In this document: piece after piece, positions 42,741 to 51,521 of the stretch
How the letters are laid out: every line of letters starts with the position of its first letter
Numbering within the stretch: the first letter of the stretch is position 1
Origin: UBA7867 sp964579205
Lineage (GTDB): Bacteria; Bacillota; Clostridia; Christensenellales; UBA1242
NCBI GenBank assembly: GCA_964579205.1
Contig: CAZOFH010000006.1
Location: forward strand, 1-64,000
DNA length: 64,000 nt
Reading direction: 5' to 3'
The notes under the pieces: generated by a model
The model's input: the letters and a program-made list of their open reading frames with translations, nothing else
Told to the model about the DNA's origin: nothing
Database searches by the model: none
Position numbers and translations under genes: made by a program

Positions 42741-43208
42741 TTACTTATGGTATGTAATATTATTGATGATGGTAAAAGCGCGATAGATTTGCTCTGCCAA
42801 AACCACCCTAATCAGTTGATGTGGCAGCGTGATTTTACCAAAACTGATAGACTTGCCCAACCGTTTAACTCTATCATCCAGCCCATAACTACCGCCGATG
42901 ACAAAACATACCTCGCCGAAATCGCTCTCCTGACTCACAATTTCTGCCATTTTTTCGCTAGAAACAGCCCCGCCCTCGATAGCTAAACAAATCACTTTTT
43001 TGCCACGCAATTTCTCTAATAACCTATCTCCCTCGGCACTAATAACGGCGGATATTTCGCTCGCGTTCGCCTTGTTTAGTTTGCTCTCTGGTATCTCAAT
43101 TACAGTGAAATCACAGTATTTTGATAAGCGTTTTTGATATTCACCGAATGCGTCAACCCAATACTTTTCTTTCAAATTCCCCACGCATACAATAGAAATT
43201 TTACGCAT
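42741..43208 (-). CDS. rlmH: 23S rRNA (pseudouridine1915-N3)-methyltransferase RlmH
   Basis: 155 residues, SPOUT fold. FVIGGSYGLDDRV and ITLPHQLIRVVLAEQIYRAF are diagnostic, ending in TYHK as usual for the knot's C-terminus. It methylates the pseudouridine in helix 69 of 23S rRNA. The segment just before YHK (IINNIT) differs from the usual NRGEP. Confidence 0.96.
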   Translation of the reverse strand: MRKISIVCVGNLKEKYWVDAFGEYQKRLSKYCDFTVIEIPESKLNKANASEISAVISAEGDRLLEKLRGKKVICLAIEGGAVSSEKMAEIVSQESDFGEVCFVIGGSYGLDDRVKRLGKSISFGKITLPHQLIRVVLAEQIYRAFTIINNITYHK

Positions 43209-43264
43209 TTTTTACCCCGCTTGTGTAATACAAAATCAGAACTTGTTAGCCCTCCCCTCCTATC

Positions 43265-43294
43265 ATTATATCATAAAACAACAACAAAAGTCAA
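43265..43294 (-). promoter_or_regulatory. rlmH promoter
   Basis: TTGACT (43289-43294), 18-base spacer, TATAAT (43265-43270), minus strand. Confidence 0.72.
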
Positions 43295-43742
43295 GCAAGC
43301 CACAGCACCCAAAACGCATACAGAGCCACCTAAAATAATTATTTTTAAGTACATAATAATTATATAAAACTGAATAAAACCTCTTTTTTTATCTCTAAAT
43401 AATTAAAAATAAAAAACAACGCCCAAATAGCGTCATTAAGGAGCAAAAAACAAGCACTATCCCGCTAATTTTTGTCACTTAGTGACGAAAATTGGCGTTT
43501 TGGCAAAAAGAAATACCAAAAATAGCCCAAAATCGTCACATAACCACAAAAAACAGCGGGTTACCGCCACAAATCAACAAGTAACCTGCACAAAAAAAAT
43601 AATTACTAGATCACATTTTGTGCTTTTTAACAAAAATAATTATTTTAGATTTTTTGGGTATTCCACCTACCCTATTAATATTTTACTTCTTTAATTTTTG
43701 CTTGTCAAATAAATTGCAGTACTTTTTTTATTTTTTTGTAAT
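43295..43742. other. Intergenic stretch, no gene seen
   Basis: AT-rich. A palindrome AATTTTTGTCACT / AGTGACGAAAATT (43469-43495) is the only clear structure. Open frames here have no RBS or domain. Confidence 0.5.
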
Positions 43743-43770
43743 GAAAAAAGCAACCCGCAAAAGGCTGCTC
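43743..43770 (-). terminator. Terminator of the 44651-43809 gene
   Basis: AGCAGCC / GGTTGCT stem with T run on the minus strand. Confidence 0.75.
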
Positions 43771-43808
43771 AAATATTCTAACATTATAACTTAACAATGC
43801 ATAACGAT

Positions 43809-44651
43809 TTACAAACGGACATTCTCTCCTGTCTCAGCGCTCTGATACATAACCCAATACCCTGCGCCATCAACATTATTAAGGTCGATAGGCAACCACT
43901 GACAATAATCTATAAGACCCTCTGGCGGAGCGCTTGAGCGTGAAGATGCAGGTATTCCATAGCACAAATGCGTCACAATGGCACCGTCATAGAGTTTGCC
44001 AAGAATATAGTGTTGACTCTCATTCGGTGCATAATTCACCTTTACCCACTCGGTATTGGCTACCAAATCCTCCAATTCGGCAAAATGTGGGAATTTGCTG
44101 AATAATTCATCAAGTTGCGGCTGAATCAGTGAATAAAAATTCCCTGAGGGCTCTATCGCGATCTCATTTATCTCGTCGCGCACTGTTACCTCATCCTCAA
44201 TTTTTTGCTGCACACCGCTATTTGCTACAAAATCTGGCGCAGTTCGAGCAATTTCCTCATCAATCAATTCGTCAAGTTCTTTGTCACTAAACTCCTCAAA
44301 TAGTTCGCTATAATCCGCATCACTATCGGGACTTTGAGCCAGAGCCAAGCCCTCTACTGCCCTATTATTTGCGTTTGTAGACGCCAAAAGTAGCAAAATT
44401 TGTGCATTTTCGTCCATTTTGGGCAAAGAAAAGGTGTAATCTTGGGGAGTTGTCACATCATCGAACACAAATTTTTGCTCTCCGATTTTTATTGCTACAC
44501 TGAGAGGTAACAACTTTTCGTCAACATTAAAAACTTTGATACTACCTGTAGTTTGCGCCCCAAGATTTATCGAAACCAGACCACGAATAGGCTTTTGACC
44601 TGAAGAGCGATACTCAGGCAACTGATTGACAATCAAATTTTTGGTAATCAT
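43809..44651 (-). CDS. Uncharacterised two-domain protein
   Basis: 280 residues from the ATG at 44651, five bases after AGGAG; an in-frame GTG two codons earlier touches the RBS. The N-terminal part (1-95) looks beta-rich. An acidic linker follows (YSELFEEFSDKELDELIDEE). The C-terminal 110 residues (FPHFAELEDLVANTEWVKVN, YCQWLPIDLNN, GYWVMYQSAETGE) match a domain I remember as common and uncharacterised in Clostridia. No catalytic site known. Confidence 0.7.
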   Translation of the reverse strand: MITKNLIVNQLPEYRSSGQKPIRGLVSINLGAQTTGSIKVFNVDEKLLPLSVAIKIGEQKFVFDDVTTPQDYTFSLPKMDENAQILLLLASTNANNRAVEGLALAQSPDSDADYSELFEEFSDKELDELIDEEIARTAPDFVANSGVQQKIEDEVTVRDEINEIAIEPSGNFYSLIQPQLDELFSKFPHFAELEDLVANTEWVKVNYAPNESQHYILGKLYDGAIVTHLCYGIPASSRSSAPPEGLIDYCQWLPIDLNNVDGAGYWVMYQSAETGENVRL

Positions 44652-44708
44652 TTTCACTCCTATAAATTCCTAAAACATTATATATTAACCAATCTAAAAA
44701 AAGTTGAC

Positions 44709-44745
44709 AAAAAAAAGACTGATTATGCAAAAAAATCAGTCTTTT
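44709..44745 (-). terminator. Terminator of the tatD-rsmA operon
   Basis: AAAAGACTGATT / AATCAGTCTTTT, 12 bp, with T run on the minus strand. Confidence 0.9.
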
Positions 44746-44749
44746 GGCG

Positions 44750-45583
44750 TTATTTTGAAGAATTGACAACACGCGCCAATTCTACGAATTGTTCTTTGTC
44801 CAGTTTCTCAGCACGGACATCAAGCGGCAAACCACATTCCGAAAGAATATCATTCACGCCCTCCCTGCTTAACGAGTAAGCGTCCATTAGATTATTAGCC
44901 AAAGTCTTGCGGCGATGCGCAAAACTTGCTTTGACTACCGGGATAATCTCGCCAACTGGCAAATTGGTCGGCTCAAACACGATAGACAAAATCGCGCTAT
45001 CGACATTCGGCATCGGGGTAAACAACTGTCTCGGAACATCGCGGCACTTCTTCATTCTGCCGTACAACCCCAAAATCACAGTAATCGCGCCGTAGTCCTT
45101 TGTCCCAGCGCTCGCGGTAATTCGGTCGACCAACTCGCGCTGCAGCATTACCGTAATACTCTGTATCGGCAATCCACTCTCAATGAGGTAGAAAATAATC
45201 GGCGTCGAAATGTAATATGGCAAATTTGCAACAACTTTGAAAGGTTTTCCACTAAACTTGGCTCCAATCTCGGCAGGCGAAATCTTGAGAATATCGCCAA
45301 AAACGAACTCAATACAGCCCACATTTGCGAATTTTTCGGTCAAAAACTCCTTTAGCGTGTTGTCTATCTCCACGCTCACCACCTTGCCCGTCCCGACCGC
45401 GGCACAAATCTCTTGAGTCAGCGCCCCTGCACCGGCGCCAATTTCTAACACATTATCCCCATCCACAACCTCAGCGTCGCAAACAATCGCACGCAAAAGG
45501 TTGGTATCCTTGAGGAAATTTTGCCCAAACTTCTTTTTGAAACGAAAATCGTCAGGCAAATTCTTTTCACTATCTTTTCTCAT
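44750..45583 (-). CDS. rsmA: 16S rRNA dimethyladenosine transferase RsmA (KsgA)
   Basis: 277 residues from the ATG at 45583, 7 bases after GAGG. Motifs: KKFGQNFL, VLEIGAGAGALT (AdoMet), VANLPYYISTPI (catalytic NLPY) and the C-terminal KASFAHRRKTLANNL. It dimethylates A1518 and A1519 and acts as a late 30S checkpoint. The start lies inside tatD (14-base overlap). Confidence 0.97.
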   Translation of the reverse strand: MRKDSEKNLPDDFRFKKKFGQNFLKDTNLLRAIVCDAEVVDGDNVLEIGAGAGALTQEICAAVGTGKVVSVEIDNTLKEFLTEKFANVGCIEFVFGDILKISPAEIGAKFSGKPFKVVANLPYYISTPIIFYLIESGLPIQSITVMLQRELVDRITASAGTKDYGAITVILGLYGRMKKCRDVPRQLFTPMPNVDSAILSIVFEPTNLPVGEIIPVVKASFAHRRKTLANNLMDAYSLSREGVNDILSECGLPLDVRAEKLDKEQFVELARVVNSSK

Positions 45584-46358
45584 CAAATATCCTCATTTTA
45601 TCAAAAAATTCGTAGGCGTTGGCAGTCGTCACCTCGGCGACAGTCTCGAGCGACATGCCTTTTATCTCGGCAATCTTTTTCGCCACATACTCCACATACT
45701 CAGGTCTATTCATCCGCCCCCGAAACGGCTCGGGTGCAAGATATGGCGCATCCGTCTCCACCATCAGGCGCTCAAGCGGCACGGACTCAACCGCCCGCCG
45801 AATGTCTGCGCGAGGTTTGAAAGTGACTAACCCAGTAATGGAAATCATCAAGCCAAAATCCAGCACCTTTTGTGCAACCTCTGCATCGCCCTCAAAGCAA
45901 TGTACCACACCTCGCCCGAAACGTTGTCGATTGCTCTCGAGCCACTCAAAAAAGTCATCGAACGCGTCGCGGATATGGAAAATCACCGGCAAGTCAAATT
46001 CGCCCGCAATCTCAATCTGCTGGTCAAGCACAGCAAACTGCGTGTCGCGATTGAGGCGCGACGTGTGATAGTCTAACCCAATCTCGCCGACAGCCACCAC
46101 CTTGGGATGAGCAGCATTTTTGCGCAAAAACTCCGTAACAGAGGTATTGTACTCCTGACAGTTATCAGGATGAACACCAAGCGCACAAAAAACTCGGTCA
46201 TTACTCGAGGCGAGCCCAAGAGACGATATGCTACTCTCAAATGAAAAACTCGGGCAAATCACTCTGCCGACCGTGCCGTCCTCCAAATTAGCTAAAATTT
46301 CGGGCAAAATGTCCGCCATTTTGTCCACATTGATATGTGAATGTGTGTCAACAATCAT
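45570..46358 (-). CDS. tatD: TatD family metal-dependent hydrolase
   Basis: 262 residues. Metal ligands: the N-terminal DTHSHIN, the VAVGEIGLDYH Glu, VIFHIRDAFDD, VVHCFEG and the final ETDAPYLAPEP. TatD proteins are 3'-5' exonucleases or deoxyribonucleases with possible roles in DNA repair. It pairs with rsmA, a common Bacillota arrangement. AAGGAG precedes the ATG. Confidence 0.95.
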   Translation of the reverse strand: MIVDTHSHINVDKMADILPEILANLEDGTVGRVICPSFSFESSISSLGLASSNDRVFCALGVHPDNCQEYNTSVTEFLRKNAAHPKVVAVGEIGLDYHTSRLNRDTQFAVLDQQIEIAGEFDLPVIFHIRDAFDDFFEWLESNRQRFGRGVVHCFEGDAEVAQKVLDFGLMISITGLVTFKPRADIRRAVESVPLERLMVETDAPYLAPEPFRGRMNRPEYVEYVAKKIAEIKGMSLETVAEVTTANAYEFFDKMRIFDEKR

Positions 46359-46387
46359 TTTTCTGCTCCTTTATACGCACGCAAAAT

Positions 46388-46524
46388 CCCGCATTTTTGC
46401 CACAAAATTCGTTTTTGAACGATAATTGCAGCAAATGCGGGGTCAAAAGCACAATTTTGTCACGCCTAAGGCGCTAAAAATAGGTATTCAGTTCTATTAT
46501 ATCAATTTTTGACCGCTAAGTAAA
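46388..46524 (-). promoter_or_regulatory. tatD-rsmA promoter and leader stem
   Basis: TTTACT (46519-46524), 17-base spacer, TATAAT (46496-46501), minus strand. The leader of about 130 nt contains CCCGCATTT / AAATGCGGG (46388-46396 with 46433-46441) enclosing 36 bases. No known riboswitch was recognised. Confidence 0.65.
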
Positions 46525-46564
46525 GTTTTTTCATAAAAATGACCACTTTTTAATACTTTATTGT

Positions 46565-47155
46565 ATGAGAAAAATTTGGTTTTTTATGGTGCTGAGCGGC
46601 ATCGTTACCCTAGTTTTTGTCAATCCCGAGGACTGTGTAAATGCCTTGATGACTGCAGGAAGCGATGCAGTGACATTGACAATCAAACTGCTGGGTATCT
46701 ATGCTGTATGGCTAGGTATTATTTCGCTCGTGGACGCGACTGGGCTATCAAATAAAATAGCCTCGCTACTCGAGCCCGTCATCGACTGGCTATTCGGCAA
46801 AACGGATGCGGAGACAAAGAGGTATTTGGCGCTAAACCTGTCTACAAACATCCTAGGCCTTGGCAATGCCTGCACACCAACAGGGCTAAAGGCAATGGAC
46901 GGGCTAAACAGGCTCAACGGAGGGGCGACGACCGCGTCGACCGCAATGATTATGCTCATCGTACTCAATGCGACCAGCATTCAACTCATCCCCACAACGG
47001 TCATCGGGCTGCGTCAACAATACGGTTCGACCAGCAGCAGCGACATAATATTACCCACACTCATCGCTACCACGATTTCCACCATACTCGCCATACTTTT
47101 TGTCAAAGCGCTGAGTAAAATAAAAGGTATAAAAGTAAAAAATGATAAATATTAG
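46565..47155 (+). CDS. spmA: Spore maturation protein A
   Basis: 196 residues, nucleoside-recognition (Gate) membrane domain. Features: four to five hydrophobic segments and the conserved NLSTNILGLGNACTPTGLKA, where the usual SpmA motif is found. SpmA/SpmB are needed for spore core dehydration and heat resistance. No Shine-Dalgarno is visible before the ATG. Divergent from tatD. The end overlaps spmB by 14 bases. Confidence 0.92.
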   Translation: MRKIWFFMVLSGIVTLVFVNPEDCVNALMTAGSDAVTLTIKLLGIYAVWLGIISLVDATGLSNKIASLLEPVIDWLFGKTDAETKRYLALNLSTNILGLGNACTPTGLKAMDGLNRLNGGATTASTAMIMLIVLNATSIQLIPTTVIGLRQQYGSTSSSDIILPTLIATTISTILAILFVKALSKIKGIKVKNDKY

Positions 47156-47657
47156 CATTTATGTAGTGCCTGTTTTGCTAATTTTTTTGCTACTGTATGC
47201 GGCGAAAAAACGCGTCAATGCTTATGCCTCTTTTACGCAAGGAGCAAAGGGCGCAATTTCACTTTGCCTCGAACTCCTCCCCGTATTGGTCACGATTTTT
47301 GTAGCAATCCAATTATTCAAAATCAGTGGACTGACAGGCATTTTGGCAGACCTGCTAGCCCCTGTGATGAACACACTATCCATCCCCGCCGAACTCACCG
47401 AATTGATACTCATCCGACCTTTTAGCGGCAGCGGCAGCCTCGCGATACTAGAAAATATCTACTCGACATATGGCGCTGATAGTTATGTAGCGCGATGTGC
47501 CAGTGTGATAATGGGCAGCAGTGAGACGATTTTTTATGTGGCGACCATTTACATTAGCAAAATCAAGGTCACGCGACTCCTTTATGCCATACCCGTGGCG
47601 CTTATTTGCAACATTATTAGCGCTATTATCGCCTGCTTTGCGTGCACTATTTGCTAA
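47142..47657 (+). CDS. spmB: Spore maturation protein B
   Basis: 171 residues, second Gate-type membrane protein. The conserved loop LIRPFSGSGSLAIL and the GSSETIFYVATIY segment are diagnostic. It acts with SpmA in spore core dehydration. It converges with and overlaps the MBL-fold gene by 11 bases at its 3' end, with no terminator between. Confidence 0.93.
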   Translation: MINISIYVVPVLLIFLLLYAAKKRVNAYASFTQGAKGAISLCLELLPVLVTIFVAIQLFKISGLTGILADLLAPVMNTLSIPAELTELILIRPFSGSGSLAILENIYSTYGADSYVARCASVIMGSSETIFYVATIYISKIKVTRLLYAIPVALICNIISAIIACFACTIC

Positions 47658-48279
47658 AATCGCGCACAAAATCACCCAGCAAAAAATCTTCGCCGTGACC
47701 TGAATGCACCACCATATTAGACGGCAAGGAACACAACCAATCCAAACTCTCTCGCATCGCCCTCGCATTCCCAGTAGCCAAATCGACCCTGCCAATTCCG
47801 CCGCCAGCAAACGCCAAATCGCCGACGAAAACATCTTCGCCCAAAATGACGCTGATGCTATCACTCGTATGTCCTGCGGTAAAGATAGCCTTTGCCAACA
47901 CCCCAGTCAGAGGCTCAAAATCGCCCTCGGTCAAATATTCTACTCTGCTATCCTTGGGCAAATCGACCTTAAGTTTATGCAAAATCGCATCGGATAACGA
48001 AATACTCGAATCAGCAAGCCCTGCTGCCGTTTGGGGCGTCAAAAAGACAGTACCCCCCGCAAAAGTCTCTAGCCCTGCGCAATGGTCGGCGTGGCAATGC
48101 GTCAAAACGACCGAACGAATAGCGATATCTCTACCAAACTCGGCGCGCAAAAACTCCTCTACATAGGCATATTCAAAACTCGGGTCTATGACGCAACATT
48201 CCCCGCGCTTGACAATCAAAAAAGAGTTGCTACGCAGCCCAAAAACAGCCAAAGAGCCGTCAATTCTAATGATTTTCAT
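47647..48279 (-). CDS. MBL-fold metallohydrolase (glyoxalase II-like)
   Basis: 210 residues. Zinc ligands THCHADHCAG with His61, His63, Asp65 and His66, then TAGHTSDS, DVFVGDLAFA and the final HSGHGED. The arrangement is that of small GloB-like hydrolases of thioesters such as lactoylglutathione or related. Substrate not decidable. GAGGTAG precedes the ATG. Confidence 0.92.
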   Translation of the reverse strand: MKIIRIDGSLAVFGLRSNSFLIVKRGECCVIDPSFEYAYVEEFLRAEFGRDIAIRSVVLTHCHADHCAGLETFAGGTVFLTPQTAAGLADSSISLSDAILHKLKVDLPKDSRVEYLTEGDFEPLTGVLAKAIFTAGHTSDSISVILGEDVFVGDLAFAGGGIGRVDLATGNARAMRESLDWLCSLPSNMVVHSGHGEDFLLGDFVRDFSK

Positions 48280-48333
48280 ACACTACCTCAGAGGAATTTT
48301 ATCAAAAAAAGCAAAATTTTGCAATCGTTTTGA

Positions 48334-48362
48334 TAGACTAAAATCGACTTTTTGGGTATAAT
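48334..48362 (+). promoter_or_regulatory. Putative promoter of the acyl-CoA synthetase gene
   Basis: TAGACT (48334-48339), 17-base spacer, TATAAT (48357-48362). Confidence 0.5.
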
Positions 48363-48394
48363 TATTAGGTAAAATTTTACTATTTGGAGGAAAA

Positions 48395-50506
48395 ATGAAC
48401 AGAGATATTTTCAAACTTATGCACCCCAATTCGGTAGCAATCATCGGCGCGAGTGCAAAGGCTGGCAGCGTCGGTAACGAACTGATTTTGCGGGCGACCG
48501 AAGCACGTTTTGTCGGCAAACTGGTGGCTATCAATCCCAAATCTAGCGAGATTTGCGGCGTGGCGTGCTACCCTAATATTGCGGACGTGCCTTTTACAGT
48601 CGATACAGCCATCATCGCCGTACCGGCAGGCAGCGTGCTGGATGTGATGAAGGAATGCAACGCAGCAGGATGCAAAAATGCCGTGATTATTTCGAGCGGA
48701 TTTAAAGAAGCGAGCGAAGAAGGGCGCGCAATAGAGCAGGAAATCGCCAATTACGCAAACCAAAACGATATGACCGTCATCGGTCCAAACTGCCTAGGCA
48801 TCATCAACACTGACCCCGAGTATTGCCTCAACGGCTGCTTTGCCCCACTCCAGCCTACTGTGGGCGGCATCGGTTTTGCCACTCAATCAGGAGCACTAGC
48901 GAGCGGGATTATCAACATTTTGCCGAACTTGCGCATCGGGCTATCGCAGATGATTTCGCTAGGCAACCAATGCCAAGTCAACAGCATCGACGTCTTGCGT
49001 GCGTGGGAAAACGACCCGTCGGTCAAGGTGATTTTGCTATACCTAGAGTCAATACCTGACGAAAAGGAATTCCGCGAAGTGGCTGGGCGGATATCACTCA
49101 AAAAGCCGATTTTGGTTATCAAATCAGGCAGGTCAAAGCGGGGCGCAAAGGCATCTGTTTCGCACACGGGGAGCCTCGCTGGCGACGACACAACGGTCAA
49201 TGGACTATTGGCGAGCGCGGGCGTAATCCGCGAAATCGACCTGAGAGACCTCTTTAACTCCGCCCAAGTACTCAGCAAATGCCTTGTGCCAAAAGGCGAG
49301 AAGTTGGCGATAATTACCAACGCGGGCGGTCCCGGCATTATGGCTACCGATGCTGCGAACGACTATGGCATTGAATTGGCAGACCTTACAGACAGCACAA
49401 AAGACAAACTGCGTGCCGTCCTCAGCCCTGCCGCTAGCGCAAACAACCCTGTCGATGTCATTGCTAGTGCCACTCCTGAGCAGTATGAGGCGAGCGCGGA
49501 GATTTTGCTCGGCGCGCGAGAGGTGGACATTCTCTTTGTCATTTACCTGTACATTACAGGCAAAAACGACATCCGAATTATGCAATCGCTAGAAAATCTC
49601 AAGAAAAAATACCCAAACAAACCAATCATAGCGATGCTAATGACGACGCCGAATTTTAACAACGAACTAGCGAACGAAATCCCAGACTGCACCATCCCTA
49701 CTTTTGACTCAATCGACAACGCTATGCGTGGCATCAGCCGTCTAATCGAGCGCAAAAGATACCTAGCGGAGCAAAAAGGCAATGCTGAGATTTGCCTAGA
49801 TATCGACCACGAAGCAACTGAGCAAATCATCCAAGCAGCGAGTCGCGCAGGTATCAAACAACTGACGACCTTGACTAGTCTACAGGTATTCAAAAACTAC
49901 GGACTACCTTTGCCAAAGTTTGGGAATGCCCAGAGTGTTGCTGACGCAAAGAAAATTGCAAACGAAATCGGCTACCCAGTCGTACTCAAAATGTCTAGCA
50001 AGACTGTGACGCACAAGTCGGACATAGGCGGCGTAATCACCAATATCAAGAGCGAAGCAGAACTGGTAGAGCACTGGTCTAGGCTAATGGACAGGCTGCA
50101 CGAGGCGAAAATCATCGACTCTCTAGACGGCATCGTAGTAATGCAGCAGGTCAAGGGTGGCAGTCGCGAACTGGTGGCGGGCATAGTCAACAAAAACGGC
50201 ACGCATCAGATGATGTTTGGACTGGGTGGAATTTTTGTAGAAGCACTCAAAGAAATCGCTTTTCGCCCCTGCCCTCTCACACCTCTCGACGCACGCAAAC
50301 TAATCGAATCAACCAAGGCAAAAAACATCTTGGGCAACTTGCGCGGCAATGCTGCGGCTGACCTTGATTTGCTGCAAAAATGCTTGCTCGCTCTCAGTCA
50401 GTTAGTCAGCGATTTTCCTCAAATTTGCGAAATCGACGCCAACCCCATTATGGTGGATGAGCGCGGAAATATCCTCGTGGTGGACGCTAGGATTGTACTA
50501 GAATAA
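48395..50506 (+). CDS. ADP-forming acyl-CoA (acetate-CoA) synthetase, fused subunits
   Basis: 703 residues in the alpha-beta fusion order: CoA-binding Rossmann domain (about 5-130, VAIIGASAKAGSVGNE), succinyl-CoA-ligase-like domains with the phosphohistidine His257 (SVSHTGSLAGDD), then an ATP-grasp domain (about 485-700, GYPVVLKMSSKTVTHKSDIG). It converts acyl-CoA, ADP and Pi to acid, CoA and ATP, conserving energy at the end of fermentation, or the reverse. Single-gene unit with GGAGG and a strong terminator. Confidence 0.93.
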   Translation: MNRDIFKLMHPNSVAIIGASAKAGSVGNELILRATEARFVGKLVAINPKSSEICGVACYPNIADVPFTVDTAIIAVPAGSVLDVMKECNAAGCKNAVIISSGFKEASEEGRAIEQEIANYANQNDMTVIGPNCLGIINTDPEYCLNGCFAPLQPTVGGIGFATQSGALASGIINILPNLRIGLSQMISLGNQCQVNSIDVLRAWENDPSVKVILLYLESIPDEKEFREVAGRISLKKPILVIKSGRSKRGAKASVSHTGSLAGDDTTVNGLLASAGVIREIDLRDLFNSAQVLSKCLVPKGEKLAIITNAGGPGIMATDAANDYGIELADLTDSTKDKLRAVLSPAASANNPVDVIASATPEQYEASAEILLGAREVDILFVIYLYITGKNDIRIMQSLENLKKKYPNKPIIAMLMTTPNFNNELANEIPDCTIPTFDSIDNAMRGISRLIERKRYLAEQKGNAEICLDIDHEATEQIIQAASRAGIKQLTTLTSLQVFKNYGLPLPKFGNAQSVADAKKIANEIGYPVVLKMSSKTVTHKSDIGGVITNIKSEAELVEHWSRLMDRLHEAKIIDSLDGIVVMQQVKGGSRELVAGIVNKNGTHQMMFGLGGIFVEALKEIAFRPCPLTPLDARKLIESTKAKNILGNLRGNAAADLDLLQKCLLALSQLVSDFPQICEIDANPIMVDERGNILVVDARIVLE

Positions 50507-50560
50507 TCCCCCCAAAAACTCCGCAATGGCTAACGAAATCAAGCCTTGTGTTATTCAAAT

Positions 50561-50593
50561 AATTAGGACTAATCTGTCCTAATTTTTTGTTTT
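50561..50593 (+). terminator. Terminator of the acyl-CoA synthetase gene
   Basis: AATTAGGAC / GTCCTAATT perfect 9-bp stem followed by a T run. Confidence 0.92.
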
Positions 50594-50686
50594 TGCTTTT
50601 GGGTATGGCGATATGTTTATAGTTCTTTGATTTGAGTGATTTGTTTTGGTAACTGACGATAACTTGGCAACGGCTGAGTATGAGGT

Positions 50687-50713
50687 GCGGTATGCGGCAT
50701 CGCCGCATACCGC
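50687..50713. repeat. Perfect 12-bp hairpin adjoining repeat copy C
   Basis: GCGGTATGCGGC / GCCGCATACCGC around ATC. It touches copy C on its left, as a separate perfect hairpin (25771-25795) precedes copy A. Confidence 0.85.
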
Positions 50714-50714
50714 C

Positions 50715-50818
50715 GCGGCTTGCCGTGAGGCGCCCGCAGGGCGCCTAATGCGCCGAATGGCGCATAGTGCGTGGCGTCCGCCACGCACCACGGCAAGCCG
50801 CGTCCCCGTCGGGAGACA
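50715..50818. repeat. Four-way-junction palindromic repeat, copy C
   Basis: Core 50715-50801. A 12-bp closing stem, GCGGCTTGCCGT with ACGGCAAGCCGC, encloses AGGCGCC / GGCGCCT (loop CGCAG), ATGCGCC / GGCGCAT (loop GAAT) and a perfect third stem GTGCGTGGC / GCCACGCAC (loop GTCC). The tail CCCCGTCGGGAGACA is shared with copy B. The rest of 50507-51057 has no gene. Confidence 0.9.
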
Positions 50819-50971
50819 CCGTCACATTCGACAATTACGCAATATAATGGCTCACTATTCAGCCGCTACTCTTCGCCCCCTGTATGCTGCGACATATGGG
50901 CTAAAAAAGATTTACGCCTATTGGCTATGTAGTCGGCTAAGATAAAAAAACGACTAATATGGTGATTTTAT

Positions 50972-51000
50972 TTTACTTTTTTGCGAAAAATAGATATAAT
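50972..51000 (+). promoter_or_regulatory. Promoter of the 51058-53262 gene group
   Basis: TTTACT (50972-50977), 17-base spacer, TATAAT (50995-51000). Confidence 0.65.
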
Positions 51001-51057
51001 AATATTGAATTGGTTCTTGTCTAACACGAGACAAAGCCAACCAAGGAGGATTTTTTG

Positions 51058-51519
51058 ATGCAAAAATATTTTATAGCATATGGCACAAATATCAAAACTG
51101 ATGAATTGGCAAAAAGTTTCCCAGAGGCAAAAATTATTAGTTATGGCTATGTCAAAAACTACGCGTTGGAATTCGTAGGCTTTAACGGTCACGCGATTGC
51201 GATTGCGGTCAAAAAGCGCGGCGAAAGACTGCCTGTAGCCATTTGGGATTTTCCAAAAGAGATGCGCTATACGCTGTCGAATTTTGAGTCATTCCCATAT
51301 CTTTACGAGCGCAAAACTGTCACCGCACACGTAGGCAAGATGCGTCTCAAGGGCGAAATCTACGTTACCAAGCAAAAACTGAACTACGGAAAGCCTAGCA
51401 AAGATTATCTCAACAAACTCAAAGAGGCGTATGCTGAGGCAGGTTTTGACCCACAACTCATTGACATTGCGCTAGCGAGGCAGCCCGACGAAGTGACTTC
51501 ACCACAAAATAAGGAGTAA
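51058..51519 (+). CDS. Gamma-glutamylcyclotransferase-like (AIG2 fold) protein
   Basis: 153 residues from the ATG at 51058, 8 bases after AAGGAGG. Fold markers: YFIAYGTNIKTDEL (the YGSN-type loop), the NFESFPYLYERK region holding the likely catalytic Glu, and a C-terminal KPSKDYLNKLKEAYAEAGFD. Relatives act on gamma-glutamyl amines or peptides. The substrate is unknown. Two bases separate it from the next gene, so it is the first of a three-gene operon. Confidence 0.85.
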   Translation: MQKYFIAYGTNIKTDELAKSFPEAKIISYGYVKNYALEFVGFNGHAIAIAVKKRGERLPVAIWDFPKEMRYTLSNFESFPYLYERKTVTAHVGKMRLKGEIYVTKQKLNYGKPSKDYLNKLKEAYAEAGFDPQLIDIALARQPDEVTSPQNKE

Positions 51520-51521
51520 TA

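Noticed and set aside
50715..50801. Cloverleaf-like repeat as a tRNA gene
   Set aside because: Arm lengths, loop sequences and the lack of T-loop GTTC and CCA end do not fit a tRNA; three near-identical copies are dispersed.
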